A stretch of 64,000 nt of DNA from Orobanche coerulescens (Eukaryota > Streptophyta > Magnoliopsida > Lamiales > Orobanchaceae): contig CM065816.1 in assembly GCA_033398695.1 (NCBI GenBank), forward strand, positions 131,041,358 to 131,105,357, written 5' to 3'. The translations under genes were made by a program, and so were the position numbers. Positions 11,537 to 22,780 of this stretch are shown here, piece by piece. Numbering within the stretch: the stretch's first letter is position 1; each line of letters begins with the position of its first letter. The notes beneath the pieces were generated by a model. That model searched no databases. It was not told where the DNA came from and saw only the letters and a program-made list of their open reading frames with translations.

Positions 11537-13632
11537 ATGGATAAAATTATGAGACAAACGGGTGGTAAGAAAAAATTAAAGACTACGGAGTCGGGGGAGA
11601 GTTCCACAGCTTCCAATCATGCGGATCATGTGGGTAAGTATGTGGATCAAAGTAACTCTCGCATAGGTGAGCTAGTACAGAATAGTGGGCTGAAGTTTAA
11701 GTATGGAAACTTGTATCTGGTAGATAATGCACATACTACTGCGAGGCACTTATCTTATCAGACTCCCAGATTGAGGACGACCCCTACTACTGCCGAGACG
11801 ACTCAATCTCGTATGACTCCTATACACCGCATTCCCTCCCTTCCTCCTACATCTGGAAGCCACGGAGCTACACCGAGCATGTCATCTGAGGTGCCTTCCG
11901 GTCCACCATCGACTCAATTTTTGCCCCCTATGGTACCGTCGATTCTAGGGGTCGATGAAAAAAGAGTCTGCTAGCTTGGTTAACCCAACAGAGGCGTATG
12001 CATTCCAGTCGTGGCCTGAGAAAATGATTTGGCGGGCATGTCGGATATCTAAGATGAAGTTGTATGTGGAGCTTGCAGAAGAAGGAGGAGAGTCGTACTC
12101 AAGCCGAAACGAAAAAGAAGAAGAAGACCCATGGCCCATCGAAGGGCCTAGCACTTGACGCATACATTAACAAAAGTGGCAATCACAAGATAGCAGTAGA
12201 TGAAAAGTATCGACGACCCATTTTGGCTTCTGATGCTTGTACGGCATATTATCATAATGTTGGGTTTGTCATACGCGATAGGGTTCCGGTACTGTGGGTT
12301 GAGCGGAAGGATGTGCCACATTACGTGAAATATGCACTGAACAATGCTATGTCCGGTAAGTTTACATCTCAATTCTAAAGGTTGTTTTTTGTAGTTAAAT
12401 TGGAAATAAATTTAGTAATATATATTTTGTATATGTTAATTGTATGTGTGGTTTGATGCTCCTTCTTTCCTACTACATACTTGGTGTAATGAGGTACAAA
12501 CAACCAAGTAAGTAATTTCACAATACGTAGTTGAGTAATTACTCGAGAAATCTTGTGTGATTGATTATTATTTATAAATATTTGATATAGGTACAAGTCC
12601 CAGAAGAATGAGGTACACATGTTTTAGTCGGATTGGAATAATTCTTGCGAGGCTACTCCCGAGGAGTTCAAGTATCAGGAGTACGAGTTGAGGTGGCTAT
12701 GCACACATTTACCGACCCGAACTATATTGTATGTAATCGATCAATAAATATTGTCGTAATGTTATTGTTGTTTAAAGACATGTAACGTCTATGAAACTTA
12801 CTTGTGGTATTTTTTATTGTTAAATGAAAATTACATATTTCTATGTGAAGGCGAGAAGTTCAACCAACATTGCTAACCATAAGGGTTTGATGGAGCACCA
12901 TAGCTTAGGTTTACGGTCATTAGCGAGAGTTCGCCACGAGGCCACTTCTGATGAAAATGTGGCGAATGCCTTTATCTGCATGACTCGGAAAGCATTTCCA
13001 AACTGTCCGGATAGACATGTAAATTGTAAATGTATCCTAAATTTTTTAATACTGCTACCAATCTTTACTTATGAACTTTATTAATATTCGGTTACTTATT
13101 TTGTTTCCACTTAATTATGATAGAGTGGTGGAGCATCTGAGAGGATGTTGACAGAGATGGCGAGAGAGGAGCATCTAAATTTGGATGGGGCCGACCTCAA
13201 TAGCCGTTAGAGAGATCGGTCAGGCTGATCCCTTGCCCACTACATTAGGGCAATGGTGTGGGCTACCATTTACCTTCCTAAATGTAGTCATCACCGGACG
13301 CCGATGATGGAGCTGAAGGCAATAAATTATTGAAGGATACTCCAGGGTTTTGATGCAATCAAAGGGGCGACACTCAAAAGGCCTATCTAGAGGAACAATT
13401 AAGGATCGAGAGGGAGCTCTGAGCTGAGGAGCAAAGGAAGGCTCAACAAGAGATGCTATCTGAGCAGCAGACCATGATGCAGTATATGATGTCATTGAGT
13501 CAGACTGTGACTCAATCGGACATTCAGGCACCACCACCACATCCATTCTTTAATAGACAAACAACCTCCTCTTCTTCACAGCCTCAGGACGACGACATGC
13601 AAGACGATAGTAATCCCTTCTTCTATCTTTAA
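11537..13632 (+). pseudogene. CACTA (En/Spm) transposase-associated gene, Transposase_24-like, degraded
   Basis: Reading-frame pieces on the plus strand resemble the plant En/Spm 'Transposase_24' protein. Piece 1 (11537-11974) is a Ser/Thr/Pro-rich N-terminus. Piece 2 (about 12064-12378) contains KTHGPSKGLALDAYINKSG, VGFVIRDRVPVLW and VPHYVKYAL, the conserved N-terminal block of the family, and ends at a plausible splice donor (GGTAAGT, 12356-12362). Piece 3 (12824-13030) contains HKGLMEHHSLGLRSLARVRHE, the signature of the C-terminal block. Piece 4 (about 13120-13632) is Gln-rich and ends in QDDDMQDDSNPFFYL. Stop codons in piece 4 (about 13208 and after) and frame breaks show the gene is dead. 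The CACTA terminus at 14322 is 0.7 kb downstream. Confidence 0.75.
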
Positions 13633-13939
13633 GAATTTGACGGATTTAGGTGGATTTTAGTTGTGTTTGTGGTAGTACTTTTGGTGTATATATATATATA
13701 TATATACATATTAATGCTAAATATTTATTTATTTAGACTCATGTTCGTTAACGTTGGTGTTTATAGTGATTTTGTTATGTTGCTATGTGATATATTGATA
13801 TGGTGTGATTTTTGTGTTGTTGGTGTATAAATTATGCTTTTAGTACATTGATGTATAGTGGTTGTGATGTATGGTGATGTAGTGTACATGTAGAATATAC
13901 AGGTTAAGTCTGAACAAATTTGGCGATCTCTTTTTCTAG

Positions 13940-14322
13940 TGAACTTTAATCGACAACATTTGCACAAACCGTCAGCTAAAGATTTTTTTTATTCATAAAA
14001 AGTACTTTAGCCGACATATTGGCCGTCGGCTAAAACTATTAGACTTTAGCCGCCAACCATGTAGTCGTCAGCTAAAACAGCTGGAGTTTAGCCGACAACG
14101 TCTTCGTCGTAGACTAAAATAAATACAGTAGCCCACAATAGTTTAGTCGTCGGCTAAACTCCAACATATAGCCGACGATCTCCCGTCCTTGCCGTCGGGT
14201 AAGCTTTAGCCGACCCATCTTGGTAGATCAACTTTTAGCCGATGGCCGGCCACTTTAGCCGATGGTTATCGGCTTTAGCCGACGAATTTTTGCTGTCGGC
14301 TAAAGTCTGAACATTGGTAGTG
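13940..14322 (+). mobile_element. CACTA element 3' terminus and subterminal repeats
   Basis: Some fifteen copies of TTTAGCCGACG-like motifs occur on both strands over about 370 bp, the arrangement typical of CACTA subterminal repeats bound by the element's TNPA-like protein. The terminal sequence, read inward on the minus strand from 14322, starts CACTACCAATGTTCAGAC. The 3-bp TSD would be CCC (14323-14325). A matching 5' terminus was not found upstream, so the element is truncated, probably near the LTR end at 10690. Confidence 0.85.
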
Positions 14323-14639
14323 CCCTTTACGCCTGAGAAGTTTTTTCCGACGGCAGCTGGATAATTTTTTCGCCTCCAATGGCTAATATACTTTTTACTA
14401 GCAGAATAATTCAATAATTTAACAATATTAATATTTTAATTATTTACTACAATTTTAATACTTACAGTTACTACGAAGGATACTTGCAAATAAAAATATC
14501 CAACTAAAATTTACCCCTCTATTTGTAGTTTGATAGAGAAAACAACTTGATAATCTATTTATCATTCTACAAGCACATGCTACATTTCTTGGACAATCCT
14601 CATGTCATGCATATATAGTATCAAGAGGAATGCTACAAT
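14323..14639. other. AT-rich intergenic DNA
   Basis: No open reading frame or clear repeat was recognised. It is mostly A/T-rich sequence between the CACTA terminus and a small inverted-repeat element. Confidence 0.5.
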
Positions 14640-14770
14640 CACAAACAAACTTCCACAAAAACACCCACAAAATGACGTGGCAGTGGGTGATTGGTGTAAT
14701 CAAATAGAGGAGAGGGAAACTGCCACAAAATACACCAATCACCCGCTGCCACAAAAACACCCACAAAATG
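14640..14770. mobile_element. Small MITE-like inverted-repeat element
   Basis: Contains a hairpin with about 20-nt arms: GGCAGTGGGTGATTGGTGTA (14679-14698) and its near-exact complement at 14730-14749. Outside the arms lies a direct repeat of CCACAAAAACACCCACAAAATG (about 14652 and 14749). The flanking TTCCACAAAAA motif is shared with the element at 15301-15458, so both probably belong to one MITE family. Terminal boundaries and TSD are unclear. Confidence 0.55.
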
Positions 14771-15300
14771 CTTGATGACTTGAATTAGAAGAAGGCAAGA
14801 AATTGACAAGTAATATAACACACTGCTAATTCTCTGTGATATGGTGTAACAGTTTTTAGGCAATGTTATTTCGCTATAAACCAGACGAGAGGGCTACATG
14901 AGAATATACAATTATGATGATAAAATTCGTTTCATATATTATTTTCATAGTATTTTTTCATGTGGGGTTCAACATGACAATTTTGTAGTCATTCTATGGT
15001 TTCAAGTAAAAGTATTCGAATATACGGCCGTAATTTTCATTCTTTCAGCTTCTCATGGTTTGCATTAGGGGTGGATTCGGTACGGTTACCGAACATTTGG
15101 GTCGTTACCATCGACCGTACTAATTCAACTTGGTAGCCAAAATTAATACCTATTTTTATAGTACTTGTTCATGTGGGGTTCAAAAAGACAATTTTGTATA
15201 GTAATTCTATGGTTTAAGTAAAAGTATTCATGATCTTTGCTCTATTTTTTTATTTTTAGTATTAAAATATAATAAGAGGTTAAACACAAGAAGAGAAATG

Positions 15301-15458
15301 GTAGGGCCATAAACAAATTCCCACAAAAAAATCCACAAACCGATGGCAGAGACTGATTGGTTTAGGAAGAAAGAGGAGAGAGAAATTGTTACAAATAAAA
15401 TACTGACACGTCAACTTATGGATATTTTTGTGGAAGTTTTTTTGTGGGTCTAGCGTAC
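15301..15458. mobile_element. MITE-like element with degenerate terminal inverted repeats
   Basis: The left end, GTAGGGCCATAAACAAATTC followed by CCACAAAAAAA, is an imperfect inverted copy of the right end at about 15422-15458, which on the minus strand begins GTACGCTAGACCCACAAAAA. The element has no coding capacity. No unambiguous TSD was found. Confidence 0.5.
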
Positions 15459-15880
15459 CTCACACAAAAACCACAAATAGAGGTTATTTGGAGAATTATA
15501 TAAGTGGATGCTACATTGGGACTCTGGAGAACCATAAAAGAGGGTATGCAAGAAATTCATGGTTACACACAAAAATCATAAAAAGATATGATTGGAGAAC
15601 CATAACAATAGGTTACACATAAAAATTATAAAAATATAATTAGACAAGAGAACTATAAAAAGATGTTATGCATGAATTGAGTTTCAACGCCTAACTAAAT
15701 TAGTCTATGCAAATCGATTTTCAACGTGTTACGTACTAGTAAAAATAGTATACGATTATTTAAGAAATCTATAATATTCCTAATAAAAAAAACTAATATA
15801 TCGATTTTAATATCATAGTGTATTTTTAAAGTTCACGTGTCAATTCAACATGCATATTGTGATGAAATACGGATATCAAA
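15459..15880. other. Degenerate repeat and AT-rich upstream region of the ZHD gene
   Basis: From 15459 to 15660 a degenerate repeat based on GGAGAACCATAAAAGAGG-like units with ACACAAAAATCATAAAAA spacers is visible. The rest is A/T-rich. No other gene is seen, so the proximal promoter of the ZHD gene must lie here or in the MITEs just upstream. Confidence 0.45.
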
Positions 15881-15892
15881 ATCCATTTTTAC

Positions 15893-15908
15893 TCATTATA
15901 TATATACT
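15893..15908 (+). promoter_or_regulatory. Putative TATA region of the ZHD gene
   Basis: CATTATATATATAC lies about 65-80 bp before the predicted ATG at 15972, with only A-rich leader between. This spacing would give a short 5' leader. The surroundings are A/T-rich, so the assignment is tentative. Confidence 0.35.
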
Positions 15909-15971
15909 TGATACGACATAATTAAGGTGTTTGAGTTTATCAGTTTAAGCTTAAAAAAAGAAAAAAAAAAC

Positions 15972-16739
15972 ATGGACTATGAGGATCAAGAGGATGGGCA
16001 GGAGGGGGAGATTGGGTCGACGGGACCCAGTTACGACTCACTCCTCAACTCCAACTCGACTCGGCCAAACAAAACGCCGTGCTTGGTGGAGGCGCCACCA
16101 CCTCCAAGAAAGTCCCGGTACAAAGAATGCCTAAAAAACCACGCCATCGGCATAGGCGGTCACGCCGTGGACGGCTGTGGCGAGTTCATCCCCGCCGGAG
16201 ATGACGGCACGCTCGAATCCCTCCGGTGCGCCGCCTGCAACTGTCACCGCAACTTTCACCGGAAAGAGAACGACTCCGGCGCCGGCGGCACATTTGCATT
16301 CCACCAGCACCCCCAGCAGCAGCAGCAGCTCCTCCTAACCCACCATCACCACCTCCCGCACGGCCATTACGGGTACCGTAGCCCTAGCGGGTACCTCCAA
16401 GTGGCGGCTCCGCCGCCGACCCAGCGGCCTCAGACGGCTTCGCTTCTGGCCCTCCCGTCCAGCTCCGGCGGCGGGGGCGGGAGCGTGGCCAGGGATGAGA
16501 TGGAGGACTGTTACTATTCTAGTAACCCAACAAACAGCTCCGGGAAAAAGAGATTCCGGACAAAATTCACGCCGGAGCAAAAGGACAAGCTGCTGAATTT
16601 CGCCGAGCGTTTGGGCTGGAAAATTCAGAAACAAGACGAAGAGATCGTGCAGCACTTCTGCAACGAAGTGGGTATCAAAAGGCACGTGCTGAAAGTGTGG
16701 ATGCATAACAACAAGCACACTCTTGGTAAGAAAACCTAA
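15972..16739 (+). CDS. Zinc-finger homeodomain (ZF-HD / ZHD) transcription factor
   Basis: A complete single-exon gene for a 255-residue plant ZHD protein, a nuclear DNA-binding transcription factor that acts as homo- or heterodimers. Residues about 49-98 form the ZF-HD dimerisation domain, with C53, H57, H64, C69, C86, C89, C91, H92 and H96 as visible candidate zinc ligands ([34 protein letters not shown]). A low-complexity linker follows, with Gln and His runs (112-131) and a Gly run (166-170). Residues about 192-250 form the homeodomain ([15 protein letters not shown]), whose third helix reads [10 protein letters not shown]. The start at 15972 is chosen because MDYEDQ matches the N-terminus of the ZHD1/ZHD2 group; an upstream in-frame ATG at 15927 would add a Lys-rich 15-residue extension from the leader. 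The coding GC content is far above the flanks. The orthologue cannot be named without a tree. Confidence 0.95.
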   Translation: MDYEDQEDGQEGEIGSTGPSYDSLLNSNSTRPNKTPCLVEAPPPPRKSRYKECLKNHAIGIGGHAVDGCGEFIPAGDDGTLESLRCAACNCHRNFHRKENDSGAGGTFAFHQHPQQQQQLLLTHHHHLPHGHYGYRSPSGYLQVAAPPPTQRPQTASLLALPSSSGGGGGSVARDEMEDCYYSSNPTNSSGKKRFRTKFTPEQKDKLLNFAERLGWKIQKQDEEIVQHFCNEVGIKRHVLKVWMHNNKHTLGKKT

Positions 16740-17589
16740 GGAGAAAAAAAAACATGGAAATTTGAGTGTGAAATTATTTTTAGTACTAGTATTTTGTGTA
16801 GGGTACTACTACTATTTACTAATATTTATCTTGTTTTTTTTTTTATATGTTAGTATGATTTTAGAATATGGGCTAGATTTTATGACAACTCCGTTTAAAT
16901 TTAATGTCCTCGGAATTTCGTTATTGTTGTTATTGTTGCTCGTTCCAGATTGTAATTTGTAATTTTTACGTCTCCTACTCCAACCTTCTCTTCCACTATT
17001 TATCGCATTGTATATGGATATTCGTCCAATGCCAATACACGAACTCAAGGCCGGGTTGGTGTGATTTGGGCCCCAAAGTCAACTTTTCGATATTTTTTTT
17101 TTCAAATATGTGTTTTCTAACCATAAAATAGTGGAATAATTAATATCTTAATATTTTAAAATTCAATTCATGATGTTGGGCAGCTGCTGATTGAATTGAT
17201 ATCTGTGATCTATTATTAATATTGGAGTACCAAAAATTTCTAAAAGAAAATTTGGGCCCAAACCGGGCTTATAAAGGTAGGCTATGAGTGGACTATGAAA
17301 TGAAATAATGAATCAAAATCTTATATTGATTGTTTATAAAACAATATTTGTAGGCTAGATTGCTAGATTTTATAGGAGTAGTGTTATTTAGTTTTGATCG
17401 ATTCAGAACGGTACGGTAGGTTAGAAATGTAAAATTATCAGAACGGTATATATATTAGGAATATAAAATCAAAAATCAACAGATTCACCTTAAATTTCTT
17501 TATTAAATCACACAAATTTTATTTTTTTATCGATATTGAGCTAGATAAGACCGATCTACGCAGAATTATTGATTTTTTATAAGATAATA
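16740..17589. other. 3' flank of the ZHD gene, AT-rich
   Basis: Holds the presumed 3' UTR and A/T-rich intergenic DNA. Short open frames here have no family signature. No clear MITE boundary was found before 17590. Confidence 0.5.
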
Positions 17590-17862
17590 CTCCTTCCTTC
17601 TCGTTCGAAGTGCAATATTTGATTTTAAAAAAAATATCTTTAGAAGTATAATATTTTATTAAATAACTCAAATCATATCAAATATTTACCTTCTACTTTT
17701 TAATCTCCACCATATATTTATCATCAATACCTTTTATTTTTTAATCCACACCACAAACTCACCATCTATACTTACAAAACTTACCCATTTATGAGATCCA
17801 ATCATTCACATAAAATGCATAAATTTTTCACGAATGTTGCGTTTCACCCGGGATGGAGGGAG
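17590..17862. mobile_element. Stowaway-type MITE with TA duplication
   Basis: Starts CTCCTTCCTTCTCGTTCG at 17590 and ends CGGGATGGAGGGAG at 17862; the ends are inverted repeats of the CTCCCTCCRTCCC type of plant Stowaway (Tc1/mariner) MITEs. TA dinucleotides flank both sides (17588-17589 and 17863-17864). The core CTTTTTAATCTCCACCAYA recurs in the related copies at 18593-19306, 24244-24490 and, on the other strand, 24700-24917. Confidence 0.85.
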
Positions 17863-17918
17863 TATTAATTCCAACATTCTGGCAATGTTCATGGTTTATA
17901 CTTGAATTATACCTAATA

Positions 17919-18048
17919 TCTCTGTTTCATATTACTGAAATTTGACCATGGATTATCCTATAGAAAATAATCATAAAATCTATAAAAAAAAAAATATATT
18001 GCTATATTTATATTAAAAAAGTAAAAGATTACCTAATATAAACGGAGG
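17919..18048. mobile_element. Short Stowaway-like MITE
   Basis: A 130-bp segment with TA on both sides (17917-17918, 18049-18050). The left end, TCTCTGTTTCATATTA, matches the complement of the right end, AATATAAACGGAGG, imperfectly. The ends resemble the CTCCGTTTCATATTA-type termini of plant MITEs. Confidence 0.55.
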
Positions 18049-18299
18049 TAATATAAAATAGTAATGTGCAGTTACACACTAAGGTCATCACGAGATTTTT
18101 TATAGTTTGTATGTACTGTATTTTTGCATGATTGATCTTCGTCACAAGGTTTCATACTATATTTGTGCATAATGGACATTGGAAGAAGATGGAGAAGACA
18201 CCAAATACAGCTTCATCATAGAAGAGTGTGCACATTGGGAAGGAAAGAACTGAAAGTACACTGTATTATAGTTTTCCGATTTGTTTATTATTAATCCTA

Positions 18300-18313
18300 A
18301 ATATATATATATA

Positions 18314-18348
<35 letters not shown>
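18300..18348. repeat. TA dinucleotide microsatellite
   Basis: An almost pure (TA)n run interrupted once by TTT. Shorter TA runs occur at about 13689, 19651 and 22961. Confidence 0.95.
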
Positions 18349-18349
<1 letters not shown>

Positions 18350-18592
18350 CGTGTGTATAAAATTCACCCGTTTTCTTAAAATTGTAGTACTATTTATGTA
18401 CTATTTTTGATCATATATTTATTAAATATATAAAAAATAATTATTATTATATTAAATATTTTAGATTTATAGTTTTAATGTATATTTTCAAAATTCTAAT
18501 TTTTTATAATACACATTAATATATAATTAAAAATACTAATATTAACAAATATGAAGTCAAACGGTTATAGTGTTAAGGAAACATATGAAGTA

Positions 18593-19306
18593 TTCCCTCT
18601 ATCCCGCTTAAAGTTTTAAATTTATTATTTTTTGTCCTTTTAGAAATTTTATATTTATCAACACAATCAAATCAAACAACTATCTTTTACTTTTTAATCT
18701 TCACCACACATTCACTGTAAGTATTTTTTACTCCTCACCGCACATTTATCATCATTATTTACATCAACATTCTAATAGGGCTGGGACTTTTGGAACCGGA
18801 AACCGCAGAACCGATCCGAACCGCATCGGAACCGACGGTTCAGTTCGGTCCCTAGCAACAAATTTTTTTTTTCGGTTCGTACTGTTAGTATTCGGTTCGG
18901 TCCGCGGTTCCTGTCTGTTTTAAAGAGAAACCGATCTGAACCGCAAGGAACCGTCCGAACCGCACCGAACTGGGAAACCGACCCTCTGAATATAATAAAA
19001 TATAATATATTCTTATTAAACATATTAATATAATATAAAATAATATAATATAAAATAATATAATATATTCTTAATAAAATAAAATATAATATAATATATT
19101 TTGTCCAAACCATACAAAATTGGTTCCGGTTCGGTTCGGTTCCTGTGCGGTTCGGACAAAAAAAATTGGAAAAACCGAACCGCAAAAAAACTATGCGGTT
19201 CGGTTCCGATTCCTGTATTTTTCTCCCAGGAATCGAAAAGTCCCAGGCCTACATTCTAACATACACCAACTACACACTATCTGTCAAGCTTCGGGCGGGG
19301 CAGGAG
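18593..19306. mobile_element. Stowaway-type MITE interrupted by a hAT MITE
   Basis: The left part (18593-18767) begins TTCCCTCTATCCCGCTTAAA after a TA (18591-18592). The right part (19260-19306) ends CGGGCGGGGCAGGAG before TA (19307-19308); its complement matches the left end imperfectly. The core CTTTTACTTTTTAATCTTCA matches the MITE at 17590. The middle, 18776-19251, is a separate insertion with its own TSD. Confidence 0.75.
18776..19251. mobile_element. Non-autonomous hAT element, TSD CATTCTAA
   Basis: Ends are TAGGGCTGGGACTTTT (left) and, on the minus strand from 19251, TAGGCCTGGGACTTTTC. An exact 8-bp direct repeat, CATTCTAA, flanks it (18768-18775 and 19252-19259), the hallmark length for hAT. 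The interior is AT-rich with clusters of GGTTCGGTTCGG-type repeats near both ends and no coding capacity. Confidence 0.92.
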
Positions 19307-19802
19307 TATATCTCAATTAGCGGCCCCACCTATGGTGCTAACACCAATTGGTTCTAACTATGCTAACATCTTAGGTGACAAAAATATGAGAGTACATATG
19401 CACTCAAAACTTAAATTTTACATATCCTCTACAAATACTTAGTTCAAGTGGTTCATGTGCTTTAAATATTGTGAGTGTACATATGTACTCAAATATTTAT
19501 ATCTGAGTATACATCATCTAAAGAAACTTACTTAAGAGGAAGTGAATGTTTTTAAATGAGTTGAGAATACATTTGCACTCAAAATACACATTTGAGTACA
19601 CAATACTCTACACCTACTTAGTTCTAATTCTGCATGTGTTTAAATCATTTAAGAATATATATATATATATATTCAAAACATAAATATTCGAATACGCATA
19701 TATACTTGAGCCCTGTTAACATATGTTAGCACATGGACGTGTCACGAGAATTGTTTTGTTCCGTAATTAGCAGTCCCATTGGGTTTCTAAAGTGGTCCGT
19801 TC

Positions 19803-20645
19803 CACTACAAAAAAAAACTGTTGTTACCGACTGCAATTGTCGTCGGCAAAAACGACATGCCGTTGGTAAAGGCGGTTACTGACGACACGATGTCGTTGGT
19901 AAAACCTTCGACAGTAAAAAAATCCCGACGAAAAATGCCGTTGTCGCTGATTTACCAACGGCTTACCGACGCCCCGTCCCTCGGTAAAATTCTCCTTGTC
20001 AAAATTCAGGAATGATTTTATCAACGGATTACCGACGGCACGGTGCTGTTGGTAAAATTTGCAGGAAACAATCAAAATTACCGACGGCAAAGTGCCATCA
20101 GTAAATTCAAAATGCATTAAAGCTTGTTGGTCCGGGCCGGGCCGAGGTCGGGTCGGGGCTCAAACGAGATGGGGTCGGGGCTCGGCCAAGGTGAGGTCGG
20201 GGCTCGGCCGAGCTCTCAGGACTGGGGCTGAATCAAGCTCGCAATGGCCCAATCAACTCACATTTATTGCCTTCAATTAATGTCACCCAACAAGATGTTG
20301 GTCTAAAACTGATGAATATTGTGTTGGCTTTCTGATGTGGGGTAATTTATTTCATAATTACCAACGGCATCTGGCCGTCGTTAACGTCGTCACGAAATGT
20401 CGTCGGTAATTTCTGAAATATAAAAAAAATAGAAAAATTATTTATCGACGGCACGACAGTCTCTAATATAGTCGGTAAATTTGATGGTAAAGTTCGCACC
20501 AACATCCCGCCAACGTGCCGTCGTTAAATCAATAAGTAAATTTAGTTAATTGATATCGTCGGTAATTCGTCGATATTTTAGATATTTACCAACGGCAGAG
20601 CGATCGTCGGTAAATTTTATTGGTAAAACCAATTTTTTTGTAGTG
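19803..20645. mobile_element. Non-autonomous CACTA element, TSD TTC
   Basis: Starts CACTACAAAAAAAAACTG at 19803 and ends TTTTTTTGTAGTG at 20645, flanked by TTC on both sides (19800-19802, 20646-20648). Subterminal repeats of the ACCGACGGCA / CGTCGGTAA type cover both ends. The middle (about 20110-20235) is GC-rich with GGTCGGGGCTCGG-like repeats. There is no transposase, so movement would need an autonomous CACTA element elsewhere. Confidence 0.92.
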
Positions 20646-20758
20646 TTCCGGCTTTTGCACACTCAACGAACCCCGTTCATGGTGCATAGCTGTCGCTGAC
20701 CAAACATTATTTTAACAAGGCATAGAATTGATCCAGGGCCCCAACAATCGGTCCTAGT

Positions 20759-21419
20759 TAGGGGTGGCATTTCGGAACCAAAAATCGAAAATAGAACCGA
20801 AAAAAGTCGAAAAAAGAACCGAAAAACTGAAATTGTAGAAGACCGAACCGAAAAACAAAAAAACAGAACCGAACCGAACTAATTTGGTTCGGTTCTCGGT
20901 TCGGGGTCGGGCGGAACTAAACCGGACCGAAATGGACCGAATTCGAATTTCAACATACTAAAATGACTTTGTTTTTGTGATTTTGGTGTGTTTTGAATTT
21001 TAGTATAATTCGTTTTCCTTTTGTAAGACCCTCATGGGTCCAAGGAGGACCGATAGTACTCATGTAATTTGTGATTCAATTAATTTAGGTTGAGAGAATG
21101 AGCTACTGTGATTTACGATTGTTATATGTTTTGAGATATTTGTAAATTGCTATGCAACTCTAGCTTTTATCTTGGACATATATATAACTCTTATTGACTT
21201 GTTGTTATATATAGCTTATTCTATTGCATATAATATTTGAATTTATATTGTGAAAAACTGAAAAACATCAAATCAAATCGAAACCGAACTGAATATTTAT
21301 AAGACCGAACTTAACCGAACCGAACTTCAAAACGAACCGAACCAAACTGAAACCGAATATTTGGTTCGATTCTCGATTTTGATCAAAAACCGAATCGAAT
21401 GGAACCGAGTCCACCCCTA
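20759..21419. mobile_element. Non-autonomous hAT element, TSD GTCCTAGT
   Basis: Left end TAGGGGTGGCATTTCGG, right end TCCACCCCTA, an inverted match of the outermost 9-10 bp. Exact 8-bp repeats GTCCTAGT flank it (20751-20758 and 21420-21427). The interior is rich in ACCGAAC/GGTTCGG motifs on both arms, as in the element at 18776-19251, and carries no gene. Confidence 0.92.
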
Positions 21420-21508
21420 GTCCTAGTGGTAGTCTTATACTACTAGGCCAAGAAGCTTGGTCCTTTATAGTAGTTACTCATGTGCTGGTGTTGCGTATTT
21501 GTGAAAAA

Positions 21509-22772
21509 TAGGGCTGTCGAACGGTTCGGTTCCGGTTAATTGGACCAAAATTTTTAGTTAACCGGAACTATAAATATCCCAAAATAAGAACAAAAAATCG
21601 GACCATATAAATTTTCGGTTAATCGGAATCGGACCGGTTATTTTCGGTTCTGATTCAGCAAGGGCGAACCTACTCATGGCATGGTGGTGCAAGTGCACCA
21701 CCAAAATTTTATAGAAAAAGCTCTCTATACCTATATGAATATCTACTTAATCCCCACTTTTAACATTTATGTATAGGTGTGTATAAGTATCTATATGCGT
21801 TATTATTTTTGTATTTTTTATCTATCCAGTATTTGAAGTGGTTTAAGAGTTGAATCATTTCTATTATTTCTTTTATCAAATTATATAGAATGTTTACATT
21901 ATATTCTGTTAGTGTCGAGTACCTCCTCTCGTAATTCTTCGGCATTACTGGAGGTGCAGTGTGAAATCCTAAATGTGTCTCATATAAAATGCTTTAATAT
22001 ACCATAATATATTTATCAAAATTTTTGTACTAAATAAATAAATAAATAAATAAGGCATATAAGGGAGCATATAACAATCATAAATAAAGCTCAATATTAA
22101 ATTGAATAACTCTAATCAAATGAGCTACCATTTTAAGTTTGTTAATGTTCTGTATTAAATCGAACACTACGAGGATTCGAACTTGGGTCTATTAATAAAC
22201 TTAATATTTAAACACATTCAATCCAACCACAATACGAAATTTTAATCTAATATTTTTTATATTTTTTTTGGAAAAAATATTATTTGTACCCCTAGAAAAT
22301 TGAAGATCTTATATGAGGCACAAGTTGCACCTCCTCAGTACCTCATCCCCGTAGTCGATGCACCAGTAGAAATTCGGTGTTGGATCCGCCTGTGCGGTTC
22401 GGTTAATCATAAAAACCTTTTTTTAATTTCAATTAAAAAAAATTGAAATAATATAATATAATTATAAAATATAAAAATATAATTTCACAAAAACAGTCTG
22501 CTGTAGGTATGTTCTAATTTCAAATTTAAATTTACAAAAATTAAAATAATATAGAATAATTATAAAATAAAAAATAATAATATATTTTATAAAATCGATT
22601 TTTAGTTCAGAACCGAACGGTTAACGGTTAGACCAAAAACCGAAAAATGATACATAATAGAATCGAAAATCGGACCGATAACCGAAATTCTGGTTCTCGG
22701 TTAACCGGAACCGCGCAGTTCTGATTCGGTTCCGGTTCTAACGGAGAACCGTGAACTATTTAAACAGCCCTG
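21509..22772. mobile_element. Non-autonomous hAT element with a nested insertion
   Basis: Left end TAGGGCTGTCGAACGGTTCGG, right end AAACAGCCCTG, with near-identical flanks GTGAAAAA (21501-21508) and CTGAAAAA (22773-22780), 7 of 8 bases. The outer arms carry GGTTCGGTT-type motifs. The middle segment 21659-22394 has a different composition and its own inverted ends, so it is probably a later insertion. Confidence 0.78.
21659..22394. mobile_element. Insertion nested in the hAT element (probable hAT-like)
   Basis: The left end CAAGGGCGAACC and the complement of the right end (CACAGGCGGATCC) resemble the CAGGGGCGGATCC-type termini of a plant hAT group. It interrupts the GGTTCGG-rich arms of the surrounding element. 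No exact TSD was found, so boundaries are uncertain by a few bases. No coding region is visible. Confidence 0.5.
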
Positions 22773-22780
22773 CTGAAAAA

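Noticed and set aside
16335..16718. 127-codon open frame antisense to the ZHD gene
   Set aside because: It is a shadow of the GC-rich ZHD coding sequence, without any family motif.
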